Source of the DNA: Bacillus sp. FJAT-47783
GTDB taxonomy: Bacteria > Bacillota > Bacilli > Bacillales > Aeribacillaceae
DNA: 37,112 bases
Direction: 5' to 3'
NCBI RefSeq assembly: GCF_022808615.1
Contig: NZ_JAKZKS010000017.1
Coordinates: 1-37,112 of the forward strand
This document shows, piece after piece, positions 6,912 through 15,613 of this stretch. The notes below the pieces were generated by a model. That model searched no databases, was not told the origin of the DNA, and saw nothing but the letters and a program-made list of their open reading frames with translations. Every line of letters begins with the position of its first letter. Positions within the stretch are counted from its first letter, which is position 1. The position numbers were made by a program, and so were the translations under genes.

Positions 6912-8750
6912 TCACAATGAAATCTTATTTTTTAAATAAGAATACAACTGAAGAGCTAAGTGAAGATTTAAAAATTCTTCAGTTTCCGAAAAATCGATTT
7001 GAAGAATATCCTTAATTCTCCGTAAACGATAATTTAAGGTATTGACGTGAATGTGCAAGCCCTCTGCTGTTTCTTTTACATTTTGATTGTTTTCAAAATA
7101 TGAATTTAGTGTTTGTAATAATTCTCCTTTTCGGTCGCTCTCATACTTAAGCAAAGGGCCTAACGTTTCTGTTGTGTAATCGATAAGCTCTTCTTCAGTA
7201 TTTTGTAAGAGTAAGCGTTGAACACCTAATTCAGAATAATGAATTAAACTTTTGGATAGTGAATAGCTTTTCATAAATTTCAACGCTTTCTGAGCCTCCT
7301 GTGCCGATTTAGAAATAGCGGGCAGTCCTTCTTTTACTCGACCGACACCTATTTTTAATTCAATATCCCATTGTCTTTCGTTTACTTCTTGTAAAAATTG
7401 CTGAATGACATTGTTTAATTGATGCTGATGAAACGATTTATTATCAAATTTTGAATAGGATAATATGATTATGATCAAATCATCTTTTGTTGCAATGACA
7501 CGCGAATAGGTGGTGAAAACACGGTTGGCAATATGAACAAGATGCCGTTTAATACTTAGTTTTTGTTCAATATGTTCACTATCAAGTTCGTCTATTGATG
7601 CTAAAATGACGAGGTAATGATTTTTCGGATCCAATTTTAAATTCTTCGCCTGTTGCATAATCCCTTCATCTATTTTCCCTTTTAATAACTCTCCTACAAA
7701 CTCCCCTTTACTTTTCTGCTTAGCATCAAAAATTGCTTGTTTTTTCACTAATTCGAGTGATATGACGGTACAGGCATGTTCGAGGATCGTCATATCAACA
7801 TCATCCATTTTTTTGTTTGTTAAAACCGCAAGCATTCCATACAATTCTGGCTTCGAACCAATAGGAAAAATCATTAGCTCATAATCTTTTTTATCCAACG
7901 TAATCGATTTTATATCACGGATACTCTTCGTTGATTGAATAGGTGTAAGAACAAGATGTCTAATTTTATCAACATCTTCCTTTGTAAAAGGAGAATTATA
8001 TACCGACGCTAAAAGCTCGCCAACATCATCAAATAGAAAAATGTCATGATCAATTCTTCGGTATACGTACTGAAGAATTTCGTTCATTTCTTTTCCTTGA
8101 AGGACGAGGTTTGCCAAATCGTTATGAATTTCGACTGAACGGGATAACATATGATTTTGTTTTGTAATCATGTTATTTAGTTGTTCGAGTTGTTTTACCG
8201 TTGTTTCTTTTTCTCTATATAACCGTGCCTTTTCAATCGCAACGGCTGCTTGGTGGGAAATTGCTTTTACAAGCTTTATATCTTCTTCAGTGAATTCCCC
8301 TTGATTAAATGCATCAATTGTAATGACGCCAATGCATTCATCTTTTATTAAAATCGGGGCACACATCGTTGAAAATGGATAGTTTGGAATTGATTCTTCC
8401 ATAAGCTTTAAATTCTTTGGACTTAAAGTCGATGTTATTTTTCTTACAACGTTTTGACTTCGAAAAAGAAGACATTCTTTTTTGATAAAACTTTGGCCTG
8501 TCATCGACTCACCAGGCTTTAACTCTAATTGATTCACAATGAGCGGATCAAATCCAGTTGTGGATTCCGCAACTAAACTACCTTTCTTTTCATCGTATAA
8601 AAAGAGGACACCGCCATCAGCAGCCTCAATGACCGATATCGTAACTTGCATTATAGAATCAATAATTTTTTCAATATCCAATGAACTGTTTAATACGTTC
8701 GAAACATAAATTAACGATTCTAGTTGTCTATGACTTAATGCTTCTTTCAT
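6912..8750 (-). CDS. GAF domain, PucR/CdaR-type transcriptional regulator
   Basis: This 612-residue regulator has an N-terminal GAF sensor (about residues 10-180, with PFSTMCAPILIKDECIGVIT typical of GAF), a short coiled linker, a second sensory module (about 200-350), and a CdaR-type GGDEF-like domain (about 360-490). At the C-terminus is a PucR helix-turn-helix (about 550-610), where NQNVKETAEGLHIHVNTLNY then RLRRIKDIL is the family signature. PucR-type proteins activate catabolic operons in response to a metabolite. It lies 70 bases downstream of the M20 hydrolase on the same strand, so the two are probably co-transcribed, with the divergent AbgT transporter as the likely third target. ATG 8750 is chosen over 8759 because AAGG overlaps the first ATG. 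Confidence 0.88.
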   Translation of the reverse strand: MKEALSHRQLESLIYVSNVLNSSLDIEKIIDSIMQVTISVIEAADGGVLFLYDEKKGSLVAESTTGFDPLIVNQLELKPGESMTGQSFIKKECLLFRSQNVVRKITSTLSPKNLKLMEESIPNYPFSTMCAPILIKDECIGVITIDAFNQGEFTEEDIKLVKAISHQAAVAIEKARLYREKETTVKQLEQLNNMITKQNHMLSRSVEIHNDLANLVLQGKEMNEILQYVYRRIDHDIFLFDDVGELLASVYNSPFTKEDVDKIRHLVLTPIQSTKSIRDIKSITLDKKDYELMIFPIGSKPELYGMLAVLTNKKMDDVDMTILEHACTVISLELVKKQAIFDAKQKSKGEFVGELLKGKIDEGIMQQAKNLKLDPKNHYLVILASIDELDSEHIEQKLSIKRHLVHIANRVFTTYSRVIATKDDLIIIILSYSKFDNKSFHQHQLNNVIQQFLQEVNERQWDIELKIGVGRVKEGLPAISKSAQEAQKALKFMKSYSLSKSLIHYSELGVQRLLLQNTEEELIDYTTETLGPLLKYESDRKGELLQTLNSYFENNQNVKETAEGLHIHVNTLNYRLRRIKDILQIDFSETEEFLNLHLALQLYSYLKNKISL

Positions 8751-8820
8751 TTTAATCATCCTTGTTAGAAAAATACTTGCTGTTTAAATACGGTAATCGG
8801 TTGTTCTCCAATCGATCAGG

Positions 8821-10008
8821 TTATTTCTTATTTAAATAATCAAGTGTAGCTGTTAGTAAAACTTTCCCTGCTATGAGCATCGACTTTTCATCGATATTAA
8901 ATTTAGGATGGTGGTGTGGATATTCAGCTCCTATTTCAGAATTGCCTGCCCCAGTGAAAAAGAATGTGCCTGGAACCTTTTGTAGGTAATAAGCGAAATC
9001 TTCGCCGCCCATCATCGGTTTCATTTTTTTTACGTTGTGCTTACCTACAATTTTTGCTGCACTTTTTACAAGTAAACTCGTTTCTGCATCGTGATTTACA
9101 ACTGCTGGGTATCCTTTACTATAGTCGAATTCATAGGAAGCTCCGCCTCCATCACAGATAGATTTTGTAATCCTTTCCATTTCATTAATAATAAAGTTTT
9201 GAACGTCTGGATCAAAGGTACGAACAGTTCCTCCAATTGTTGCCGAATCGGCAATTACATTGAATGCACTACCTGCATGGAAGTAGGCAACCGTAATAAC
9301 AGCAGGCTCAAGTGGATCAATGCGTCTGCTGACGATTTGTTGCAACTGTTGGACGAGCGCTGTCCCTAATGCTACGGAATCCACTGTTTCATGTGGGGAG
9401 GCTCCGTGTCCACCTTTTCCTTGAATTTTAATCTCGAATCGGTCAGCAGCGGCCATAGTAGGACCACTTCGATAACCGATTTCACCAACAGGCATCGTAG
9501 ACCAAATGTGTGTTCCAAAAATTGCATCAACACCGTCAAGACAACCATCCTCAATCATTGGCTTTGCTCCACCTGGTGCTAGTTCTTCCGCGAATTGATG
9601 AATGAGGACAACATTTCCTACTAAGTCATCCTTCATATCATGTAAAACGCTCGCAACTCCAAGCAAAGTAGCAGTATGGGCATCGTGACCACAAGCGTGC
9701 ATAACACCTGGTACTTTCGATTTATATGGAACATCTTTTTCGTCTTGGATCGCGAGGGCATCAAAATCAGCACGTAATGCTACTGTTTTACCAGGCTTTC
9801 CACCTCTAATAATACCCACTACACCACTTCCACCAACCCCTGTTTTCACTTCGATTCCTAAGGTTGTTAAATATTTCGCAATTTTTATCGGAGTGTTTTT
9901 TTCCTCAAAAGAAAGCTCTGGATATTGATGAAAATAACGACGTAATTCAACCATCTCATTGAATTTATCATTTAATTTACGATCTATTTTTTCTACTAAT
10001 TGTTCCAT
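8821..10008 (-). CDS. M20 family metallo-amidohydrolase
   Basis: This is a 395-residue dinuclear metallopeptidase of the M20D/amidohydrolase group (IAA-amino acid hydrolase, AbgA/AbgB, N-acyl-L-amino acid hydrolases). HACGHDAHTATLLG (C106, H108), HQFAEELAPGG (E141/E142) and GTHIW (H167) are metal or catalytic ligands, and MMGGEDFAYYLQKVPGTFFF near the C-terminus is the classic end motif. There is no signal peptide, so it acts in the cytosol. It cleaves an amide between an acyl group and an amino acid. Beside an AbgT transporter, p-aminobenzoyl-glutamate is the simplest candidate substrate, though other N-acyl amino acids are possible. ATG 10008 follows GGGAGGG at seven bases. Confidence 0.92.
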   Translation of the reverse strand: MEQLVEKIDRKLNDKFNEMVELRRYFHQYPELSFEEKNTPIKIAKYLTTLGIEVKTGVGGSGVVGIIRGGKPGKTVALRADFDALAIQDEKDVPYKSKVPGVMHACGHDAHTATLLGVASVLHDMKDDLVGNVVLIHQFAEELAPGGAKPMIEDGCLDGVDAIFGTHIWSTMPVGEIGYRSGPTMAAADRFEIKIQGKGGHGASPHETVDSVALGTALVQQLQQIVSRRIDPLEPAVITVAYFHAGSAFNVIADSATIGGTVRTFDPDVQNFIINEMERITKSICDGGGASYEFDYSKGYPAVVNHDAETSLLVKSAAKIVGKHNVKKMKPMMGGEDFAYYLQKVPGTFFFTGAGNSEIGAEYPHHHPKFNIDEKSMLIAGKVLLTATLDYLNKK

Positions 10009-10043
10009 TATGAAATCCCTCCCAATTACTAATATTTAGAATA

Positions 10044-10049
10044 ATTATA
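10044..10049 (-). promoter_or_regulatory. Candidate -10 of the hydrolase-regulator operon
   Basis: TATAAT on the minus strand lies 36 bases upstream of the M20 start codon. The -35 is poor (TAGATT at 16 bases), which would fit an activated promoter. Confidence 0.4.
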
Positions 10050-10144
10050 CTATTAATCAATGGTGAATCTATGTATGCGTGAACAAAAAATAAATGATTA
10101 AATTGTTGGTATCTACATAAATCAATAAAAGGTATAGGTTCATC

Positions 10145-10180
10145 TTGTTATTGAAAACAATTCAAAAGATACAAATTGTT
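10145..10180. promoter_or_regulatory. Overlapping inverted repeats between hydrolase and transporter
   Basis: AACAATT (10156-10162) and AATTGTT (10174-10180) are perfect seven-base arms. TTGTT (10145-10149) and AACAA (10156-10160) form a second dyad sharing a half site, and another AATTGTT lies at 10101-10107. In a divergent intergenic region controlled by a PucR-like protein these are good operator candidates. The transporter has TATAAT at 10245-10250 with no recognisable -35, again suggesting activation. Confidence 0.45.
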
Positions 10181-10295
10181 TATAAACACAATAAAAAAAA
10201 TAAAAGATTGTTTCCCTGTACATAGTATTGTAAGTCTAAATCTTTATAATGAAAAGAAAATATAAAATTTTCAGAAAATAGAAGGGGGAAAAGAC

Positions 10296-11843
10296 GTGCA
10301 GACACCAATCAAAAAAGGAGAATATAACATCCAACGATCTGAAAATAAAAATCTATTGAATAAAATGCTAGACATCGTTGAAAAAGTAGGGAATAAGCTA
10401 CCGGATCCTGTTACATTGTTTATTATATTTGCCATTATTATCATCATTGTTTCTCATATTGCTTCACTTTTAGGTGTTAAAGTTGTCAATCCTGCGACAA
10501 ACGAAACCGTTCAAGCGGTAAGTTTATTAACAAAAGAAGGCTTCCAAAAAATCATGACGAATATGGTGAATAACTTTGCTGAGTTTCCACCATTAGGATT
10601 AGTTCTTGTGACGATGATTGGTGTTGGATTAGCAGAAGGTGTCGGACTAATCTCGGCGCTGCTACGAAAGCTTGTTTTAAGTGCACCTAAAAAAATTATT
10701 ACTGTCTCAATCGTTTTTGCTGGATTATTAGCAAATATGGCCGGTGATGCGGGATTTATCGTCTTACCGCCTATTGCAGCATTAGTGTTCATGAGTGTTG
10801 GTAGACATCCCATTGCAGGTATGGTCGCCGCTTATGCATCAGTAGCTGGAGGGTTTAGTGCGAACCTAATTGTCAATATGCTCGATGCCCTTCTTGCAGG
10901 CTTTACGCAATCTGCCGCAGAAATTATTGATCCAAATGTAGTAACAAATCCAGCTATGAACTGGTACTTTTTGGCCGCGTCTTGTATATTTTTTGTTCCA
11001 CTTGCAGTATGGGTAACAGAAAAAGTCGTAGAACCAAGACTTCCTGAATATACTGGACGAAAAATGTCGATGGACAAGCTTAAACGTGTTGAATTAAAAG
11101 GGTTAAAATGGGCTGGGATCACAACTTTACTTTTCCTTTCGTTAATTGCGCTGACGGTTATTCCTGAAAACGGTTGGTTAAGAGGGGAGGATGGAGGAAT
11201 TATTATTTCTCCGTTTATGAGCTCGCTTGTTCCAATTATTATGGGTCTTTTCTTGTTCCCGGCTTTAGCTTATGGGATCGTAACAAAGGAAATACGATCT
11301 GACAAAGATATGGCACACAAAATGGCAAAAGCTCTAGGAACGATGGGGATGTATATGGTCATCTCTTTCTTTGCCGCCCAGTTTATTGCATACTTCAGCT
11401 GGAGTAATTTAGGGATTATCATGGCCGTTTCAGGCGCTGATACGTTAAAAAGTTTGGGTTTAACAGGATTACCGTTACTTGTTGGATTTATTATATTTAG
11501 TGCATTTTTAAATATGTTTATCGCAAGTTCATCTGCAAAATGGGCGATTGTCGGTCCAGTGTTTGTTCCGATGTTTATGTTATTAGGATATGATCCGGCA
11601 TTTACCCAGCTTGCCTATCGAATTGGAGACTCGATTACAAACCCAATTACACCAATGTTTGCTTATTTTGCGATTTTGCTAGCTTGGGCGAAACAATATG
11701 ATAAAAATATGGGGCTTGGTTCATTAATTGCTGTTATGCTTCCGTACTCAATCTTTTTTGCTATTTCATGGATCATATTCTTTATTGTTTGGTATTTCTT
11801 AGGTCTTCCTTTAGGGCCTGGAGCATATATCCATTTACAGTAA
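10296..11843 (+). CDS. abgT: AbgT family transporter (p-aminobenzoyl-glutamate type)
   Basis: This 515-residue polytopic membrane protein has about 12 hydrophobic segments and cytoplasmic N-terminal residues. NKLPDPVTLFIIFAIIIIIV at residues about 34-53 and GDAGFIVLPPIAALVF around 152-167 are AbgT hallmarks, as is DSITNPITPMFAYFAILLAW near 450. AbgT carriers import p-aminobenzoyl-glutamate, a folate breakdown product, or export sulfonamides, driven by the proton or sodium gradient. It is divergent from the M20 hydrolase and PucR-type regulator, which together could import, cleave and recycle p-aminobenzoate and glutamate. GTG 10296 is the start, seven bases after AAGGGGG. Substrate direction cannot be read from sequence. 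Confidence 0.9.
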   Translation: MQTPIKKGEYNIQRSENKNLLNKMLDIVEKVGNKLPDPVTLFIIFAIIIIIVSHIASLLGVKVVNPATNETVQAVSLLTKEGFQKIMTNMVNNFAEFPPLGLVLVTMIGVGLAEGVGLISALLRKLVLSAPKKIITVSIVFAGLLANMAGDAGFIVLPPIAALVFMSVGRHPIAGMVAAYASVAGGFSANLIVNMLDALLAGFTQSAAEIIDPNVVTNPAMNWYFLAASCIFFVPLAVWVTEKVVEPRLPEYTGRKMSMDKLKRVELKGLKWAGITTLLFLSLIALTVIPENGWLRGEDGGIIISPFMSSLVPIIMGLFLFPALAYGIVTKEIRSDKDMAHKMAKALGTMGMYMVISFFAAQFIAYFSWSNLGIIMAVSGADTLKSLGLTGLPLLVGFIIFSAFLNMFIASSSAKWAIVGPVFVPMFMLLGYDPAFTQLAYRIGDSITNPITPMFAYFAILLAWAKQYDKNMGLGSLIAVMLPYSIFFAISWIIFFIVWYFLGLPLGPGAYIHLQ

Positions 11844-11859
11844 AAGAGGGTGTGAAATA

Positions 11860-11973
11860 TTGAATAACATATTTTCAAAAGAACATCTGTTAAAAGAACT
11901 AAACAAGTGTTCGATCTATGAGGGAATTGATGCGAAAGAATTACACCGGGATTGTCCCGGTGTTTTTAGTTAG
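11860..11973 (+). pseudogene. Truncated small gene (N-terminal copy) ending in a terminator
   Basis: GAGGGTG (11846-11852) precedes TTG 11860, which opens a 37-codon frame. Its first 26 codons encode NNIFSKEHLLKELNKCSIYE followed by GIDAKEL. The last codons run through the terminator hairpin of the transporter, so the native C-terminus is gone. A decayed relative lies at 12339-12557, with FSKERFLNRFDKCLLF then, after a stop, GIVAKKK, matching this N-terminus by eye. The original protein was probably about 70 residues. The family is not recognised. Confidence 0.4.
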
Positions 11974-12273
11974 TATAATAAATGGACCTGCAATACCAAT
12001 TGTAGCAAGTAAAAGAAAAATAAAAATCGTTACACCGATAAAGAGTACACTGTTCGCCAACACACTAAACACTACAATGGCTTTACTTTTTGTTCTTATC
12101 CCCCAAATCATAGCTACTAAAAAACCAATATCGATGATTGCGTAAATCGTAACTGCAATCCACAAATTTGTTCCTTTAACTTCTCTCGGAAGAAATAAAA
12201 AAATAGCCGCTGTCAAAAATAAAATAGCAGTTAAGAAAATCGGTTTACTGTTATCTCCAAACGAATTATCCAT
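11941..12273 (-). CDS. Small membrane protein, unknown function
   Basis: This 110-residue protein has four hydrophobic segments (about residues 12-29, 37-60, 65-80 and 80-100) and a soluble start MDNSFGDNSKP. GAGGTG lies six bases before ATG 12273 on the minus strand, a good start. The final residues NTGTIPV are encoded inside the convergent terminator hairpin, so the native C-terminus may have been replaced when the flanking duplicated gene fragments were joined. No family is recognised. Confidence 0.7.
   Translation of the reverse strand: MDNSFGDNSKPIFLTAILFLTAAIFLFLPREVKGTNLWIAVTIYAIIDIGFLVAMIWGIRTKSKAIVVFSVLANSVLFIGVTIFIFLLLATIGIAGPFIILTKNTGTIPV
11943..11967 (+). terminator. Strong terminator after abgT
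   Basis: ACACCGGGA (11943-11951) pairs perfectly with TCCCGGTGT (11955-11963), followed by TTTTT. The hairpin also encodes the C-terminus of the minus-strand membrane protein ending at 11941. Confidence 0.85.
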
Positions 12274-12338
12274 AAAATCACCTCTATTTCCAAATTATAC
12301 TATATACCTTTCTTTTTAACACAAAAAATTTTAAGGCG

Positions 12339-12557
12339 TTATTTTCAAAAGAACGTTTTTTAAATAGGTTTGATAAGTGTTTGTTGTTTTAAGGAATTGT
12401 CGCAAAGAAAAAGAAATGGATGAAATAGAATAAAAGAGGCACAACACGTTTTCCGTATATCTACAAGGAAAAAGTAAAGGCCCTTTCTAAACAATGGATG
12501 GAAGAGATTTGGATTAAAGGAGAATTACCAACAAAAGAAACAGCTTTCGTAAGCTAA
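12339..12557 (+). pseudogene. Decayed small gene with two in-frame stops
   Basis: One frame runs from about 12339 to TAA 12555-12557 with internal stops at 12390 (TAA) and 12426 (TAG). The protein-like content is strong after the second stop: RGTTRFPYIYKEKVKALSKQ, then WMEEIWIKGELPTKETAFVS. The part before the first stop matches the N-terminus at 11860. Together these suggest a duplicated or split gene of about 70 codons interrupted by the 11.94-12.27 kb membrane gene. The family is unknown. Confidence 0.45.
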
Positions 12558-12594
12558 TAAAAATCATACAACAAAGAGGCTGGATTTTCGTAAG

Positions 12595-12771
12595 TCAGGT
12601 GCCACTAACCACTTTCCAAGTGTAGTAATTAAAATATGTTTGGATTTCCGTATATAGCCACACTAAAGTAAGGGCGATCGTGATAAGAATTGCAAGCCAC
12701 GCATCTTGTTTGGCTTCAACCCCCAACGCAAACAATGGCGTACTCCCGATTGGTATAAAAAACGAAAAAGG
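12595..12771 (-). pseudogene. GerAB-type spore germination permease relic
   Basis: An open stretch of 58 codons without a start encodes IGSTPLFALGVEAKQDAWLA followed by ILITIALTLVWLYTEIQTYF. GxxxLFxxGxEAKQDAWLAIL is the first-helix signature of endospore germination permeases (GerAB/GerKB/YndE). The usual protein has about 360 residues and ten helices, and only the first one or two helices remain here. It is flanked by stops on both sides. Confidence 0.6.
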
Positions 12772-12827
12772 TTACAATGAAAACAGGAGTTCTGTACTAA
12801 AAATCCGAAAGCAAAGGGAGATGAGGA

Positions 12828-13199
12828 ATGGATTTTTTTACTTTAATCGCTGAAGATAAAATTAAAAGAGCGTATAAGGATGGAGAATTTGAACAATTAT
12901 CAGGAATGGGTAAACCGCTAAAGCTTGATGATCTATCACATGTCCCAGAGAGTCTTCGGATGGGATATAAACTTTTAAAAAACGCGGGGATGATGGAGGA
13001 GGATGTACAAATAAAGAAGGAAATAATGGGCATCGAAGATTTATTAAAAAATTGCTACGACGAAATAGAAAGAGTAAAGCTACAAGAGAAACTTTCGGCG
13101 AAACAATTGCAATTAGAACAATTTATCCAAAAACGTAAGGCATTCCATTCACCTGCTTCTGCCTTTTATAAAGAAAAGGTTTATAAAAAATTAACATAA
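12828..13199 (+). CDS. DUF1992 (DnaJ homologue subfamily C28 conserved domain) protein
   Basis: This 123-residue soluble protein begins MDFFTLIAEDKIKRAYKDGE, then FEQLSGMGKPLKLDDLSHVP and ESLRMGYKLLKNAGMMEEDV. That is the DUF1992 core, with the invariant G-x-G-K/P-L and the P-E-x-x-R-x-x-Y-x-x-L-K-N-A-G signature. The domain is shared with eukaryotic DNAJC28; the bacterial protein lacks a J domain and its role is unknown. The C-terminal third is helical and charged. A ribosome binding site GAGATGAGGA precedes the ATG, and a terminator follows at 13267. Confidence 0.9.
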   Translation: MDFFTLIAEDKIKRAYKDGEFEQLSGMGKPLKLDDLSHVPESLRMGYKLLKNAGMMEEDVQIKKEIMGIEDLLKNCYDEIERVKLQEKLSAKQLQLEQFIQKRKAFHSPASAFYKEKVYKKLT

Positions 13200-13266
13200 A
13201 AAGCATTACAAACCCGCTAAATGTCGTTTGCTTTCCTAGCTCGTTCCTACCGACTTGCCCAGTGTA

Positions 13267-13298
13267 AGAGATGTTTCATCATCATGACATCTCTTTTT
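13267..13298 (+). terminator. Terminator after the DUF1992 gene
   Basis: AGAGATGT (13267-13274) pairs with ACATCTCT (13287-13294), followed by TTTTATTT. Confidence 0.85.
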
Positions 13299-13459
13299 AT
13301 TTAATGTGATTAATATGAAAATTATATCTTTTCTTACTATTATAGAAGGATTTGAATAACTAAAGATCGTATATGGTAAGTGTACTACTTTACATAATAA
13401 GACGTTCATCCAGAATCTTGCTTCATCTTAACGATTACTTTCAGGTTGGGGGAATGGAA

Positions 13460-15451
13460 ATGAATGTAGATAAGATGGAAGGAAAATTATTGTGGGAGCC
13501 GTCCGAGCAGTTACAAAAGGGGTATAATGTGAATGCATTTATGGGATGGTTAAGTGAAATGCGAGGGCTCTCCTTTCAAACGTATCACGACTTATGGGAA
13601 TGGTCCGTTACAGACATTGAAGGGTTTTGGTCAGCGTTATGGCACTTTTATGATATTCAAGCGAAAACACCTTATGAAGAGGTGTTAGTCGAACGAAAAA
13701 TGCCGGGTGCAAAGTGGTTTAAAGGGGCTACGTTAAACTATGCAGAGCACATATTTCGAAATCATTGTGATGGTAAGGCAGCCGTTATTTATGAAACAGA
13801 ATTACGTTCTCAAGGATCGTTAACGTGGGATGAGTTGAAAAAAAATACGGCAGCGGTTGCTGAACATTTAAAATCAATAGGGGTGAAGCCTGGGGATCGT
13901 GTTGTCGCATATGCTTCTAATATTCATGAAACGTTAATAGCCTTTTTAGCTTGTGCAAGCATCGGAGCAATATGGTCAAGTTGCTCGCCTGAATTCGGCA
14001 TTATGAGCGTCATTGATCGCTTTAAACAAATTGAACCAAAAGTATTGTTTGCCGTAGATGGCTATCGTTATGGCGGGAAAGACTATAATCGTGTTGATGT
14101 AGTGAAGAAAATTCAAGAAGAGCTTCCATCTTTGCAGGAAACGATCGTGATTCCTTACTTAAATGATTCTCCAAAAGTTGAAGAATTACATGAGGCGACA
14201 TTATGGGATACCATTATTGCGAAAAATAAGGATGCGACGTTAACCTTTGAGCCGGTTCCATTTCATCATCCTCTTTGGATATTATATTCATCCGGAACGA
14301 CAGGTAAGCCTAAAGCGATTGTGCAAAGCCAAGGTGGAATATTATTAGAGCACTTAAAGCTTGCAGGTCTGCAAATCGATTTAAAAAAAGACGACCGCTT
14401 TTTCTGGTATACAACGACAGGGTGGATGATGTGGAATGTAGTTGTAAGTGGACTTCTAACAGGTGCAACGGTTTTATTATATGACGGAAATCCAGGGTAT
14501 CCGAACAATGATACGTTATGGAAATTTGCTGAATCGACAAAAATGACCGTGTTCGGAACGAGTGCGAGCTTTATTACGGTTTGTATGAAAGCAGATGTAA
14601 AACCGAAGGATCGTTTTGACCTTTCCAGCTTAAAAAGTATAGGGTCTACTGGTTCACCGCTTCCGACTAGTGGATTTGAATGGGTATATGACCAAGTGAA
14701 AGAAGATATTTGGTTATTTTCAACGAGCGGAGGAACTGATTTATGTACGGCGTTTGTCGGTGGGGCACCATATTTACCAGTTCATGCTGGTGAATTGCAA
14801 GCGTGCGCATTAGGAGCATCCGTGAAAGCGTTTAACGACAAAGGGGAGGAGCTAATTGATGACATTGGTGAATTAGTCATTACAGAACCAATGCCATCGA
14901 TGCCCATCTATTTTTGGAATGATGAAAATAACGAACGATACAAAGATAGTTATTTTGACGTTTATCCTGGTATTTGGCGCCATGGTGATTTTATTAAAAA
15001 GACGTCAAAAGGAAGCTGTATCATATACGGACGTTCTGATGCGACCATTAATCGCGGGGGAATTCGTATGGGGACGAGCGAAATATACAGCGCCCTAGAA
15101 CGTATTCCGGAAATTAGTGATAGTTTAGTTGTAGACATCCCGATATCAAGTGAACAGTCGTATATGCCATTGTTTGTCGTATTAAAAGAAGGGGAACAAC
15201 TGACAGACGACGTAAAAGCCCGTATTAACCAAGCGATCCGCCAAAGTTGTTCACCTCGCCACGTTCCAAATGAAATTTTCCGCATTAAAGAATTACCTAA
15301 AACATTAAATGGCAAGAAGCTAGAAGTGCCGATTAAAAAAATATTAATGGGTACACCTGTAGATAAAGCTGTCAACATGGGCTCATTATTAAATCCAGAG
15401 ACATTACAATACTTCGAAGAATTCCAAAAAAATATGAATGATTTAAACTAA
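13460..15451 (+). CDS. Acetoacetate-CoA ligase (acetoacetyl-CoA synthetase)
   Basis: This 663-residue ANL-superfamily enzyme activates acetoacetate to acetoacetyl-CoA with ATP via an acyl-adenylate. The N-terminal acyl-CoA synthetase extension (MPGAKWFKGATLNYAEHIFR) is followed by the P-loop-like A3 motif YSSGTTGKPKAIVQSQGG, the T/S-G-G-T-D substrate region (FSTSGGTDLCTAFVGG), GxWRHGDF and the hinge region YGRSDATINRGGIRMGTSEI. K in LPKTLNGKKLEVPIKK is the catalytic, acetylatable lysine. These mark the acetoacetate rather than acetate-CoA ligase branch. The likely role is use of ketone bodies or the poly-hydroxybutyrate breakdown product. ATG 13460 is chosen over 13373 and 13454 because GGGGGAA (13448-13454) fits it best. 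Monocistronic, with its own terminator. Confidence 0.9.
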   Translation: MNVDKMEGKLLWEPSEQLQKGYNVNAFMGWLSEMRGLSFQTYHDLWEWSVTDIEGFWSALWHFYDIQAKTPYEEVLVERKMPGAKWFKGATLNYAEHIFRNHCDGKAAVIYETELRSQGSLTWDELKKNTAAVAEHLKSIGVKPGDRVVAYASNIHETLIAFLACASIGAIWSSCSPEFGIMSVIDRFKQIEPKVLFAVDGYRYGGKDYNRVDVVKKIQEELPSLQETIVIPYLNDSPKVEELHEATLWDTIIAKNKDATLTFEPVPFHHPLWILYSSGTTGKPKAIVQSQGGILLEHLKLAGLQIDLKKDDRFFWYTTTGWMMWNVVVSGLLTGATVLLYDGNPGYPNNDTLWKFAESTKMTVFGTSASFITVCMKADVKPKDRFDLSSLKSIGSTGSPLPTSGFEWVYDQVKEDIWLFSTSGGTDLCTAFVGGAPYLPVHAGELQACALGASVKAFNDKGEELIDDIGELVITEPMPSMPIYFWNDENNERYKDSYFDVYPGIWRHGDFIKKTSKGSCIIYGRSDATINRGGIRMGTSEIYSALERIPEISDSLVVDIPISSEQSYMPLFVVLKEGEQLTDDVKARINQAIRQSCSPRHVPNEIFRIKELPKTLNGKKLEVPIKKILMGTPVDKAVNMGSLLNPETLQYFEEFQKNMNDLN

Positions 15452-15459
15452 CAAGGAAA

Positions 15460-15488
15460 AGCTGCTCACGATGTGAGTGGCTTTTTTT
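15460..15488 (+). terminator. Terminator after the acetoacetate-CoA ligase
   Basis: A ten-base stem with two G-U pairs (15460-15469 with 15473-15482) is followed by TTTTTTT. Confidence 0.85.
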
Positions 15489-15613
15489 AAAAAGTCTTTA
15501 TTACAACATTAAGAATGTCTAATGTCAAAAAATATGCATTATGATACAGTAGAAAGATAGCCCTAAATACTTTAAAATCTTCCGTTTTTTGAAATTCCTT
15601 TTGTTTAATTTGA

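Noticed and set aside
9091-9582. Frames opposite the M20 hydrolase
   Set aside because: Antisense shadows of a strongly conserved gene, without start signals.
10511-11122. Minus-strand frames within abgT
   Set aside because: Antisense shadows of transmembrane coding sequence.
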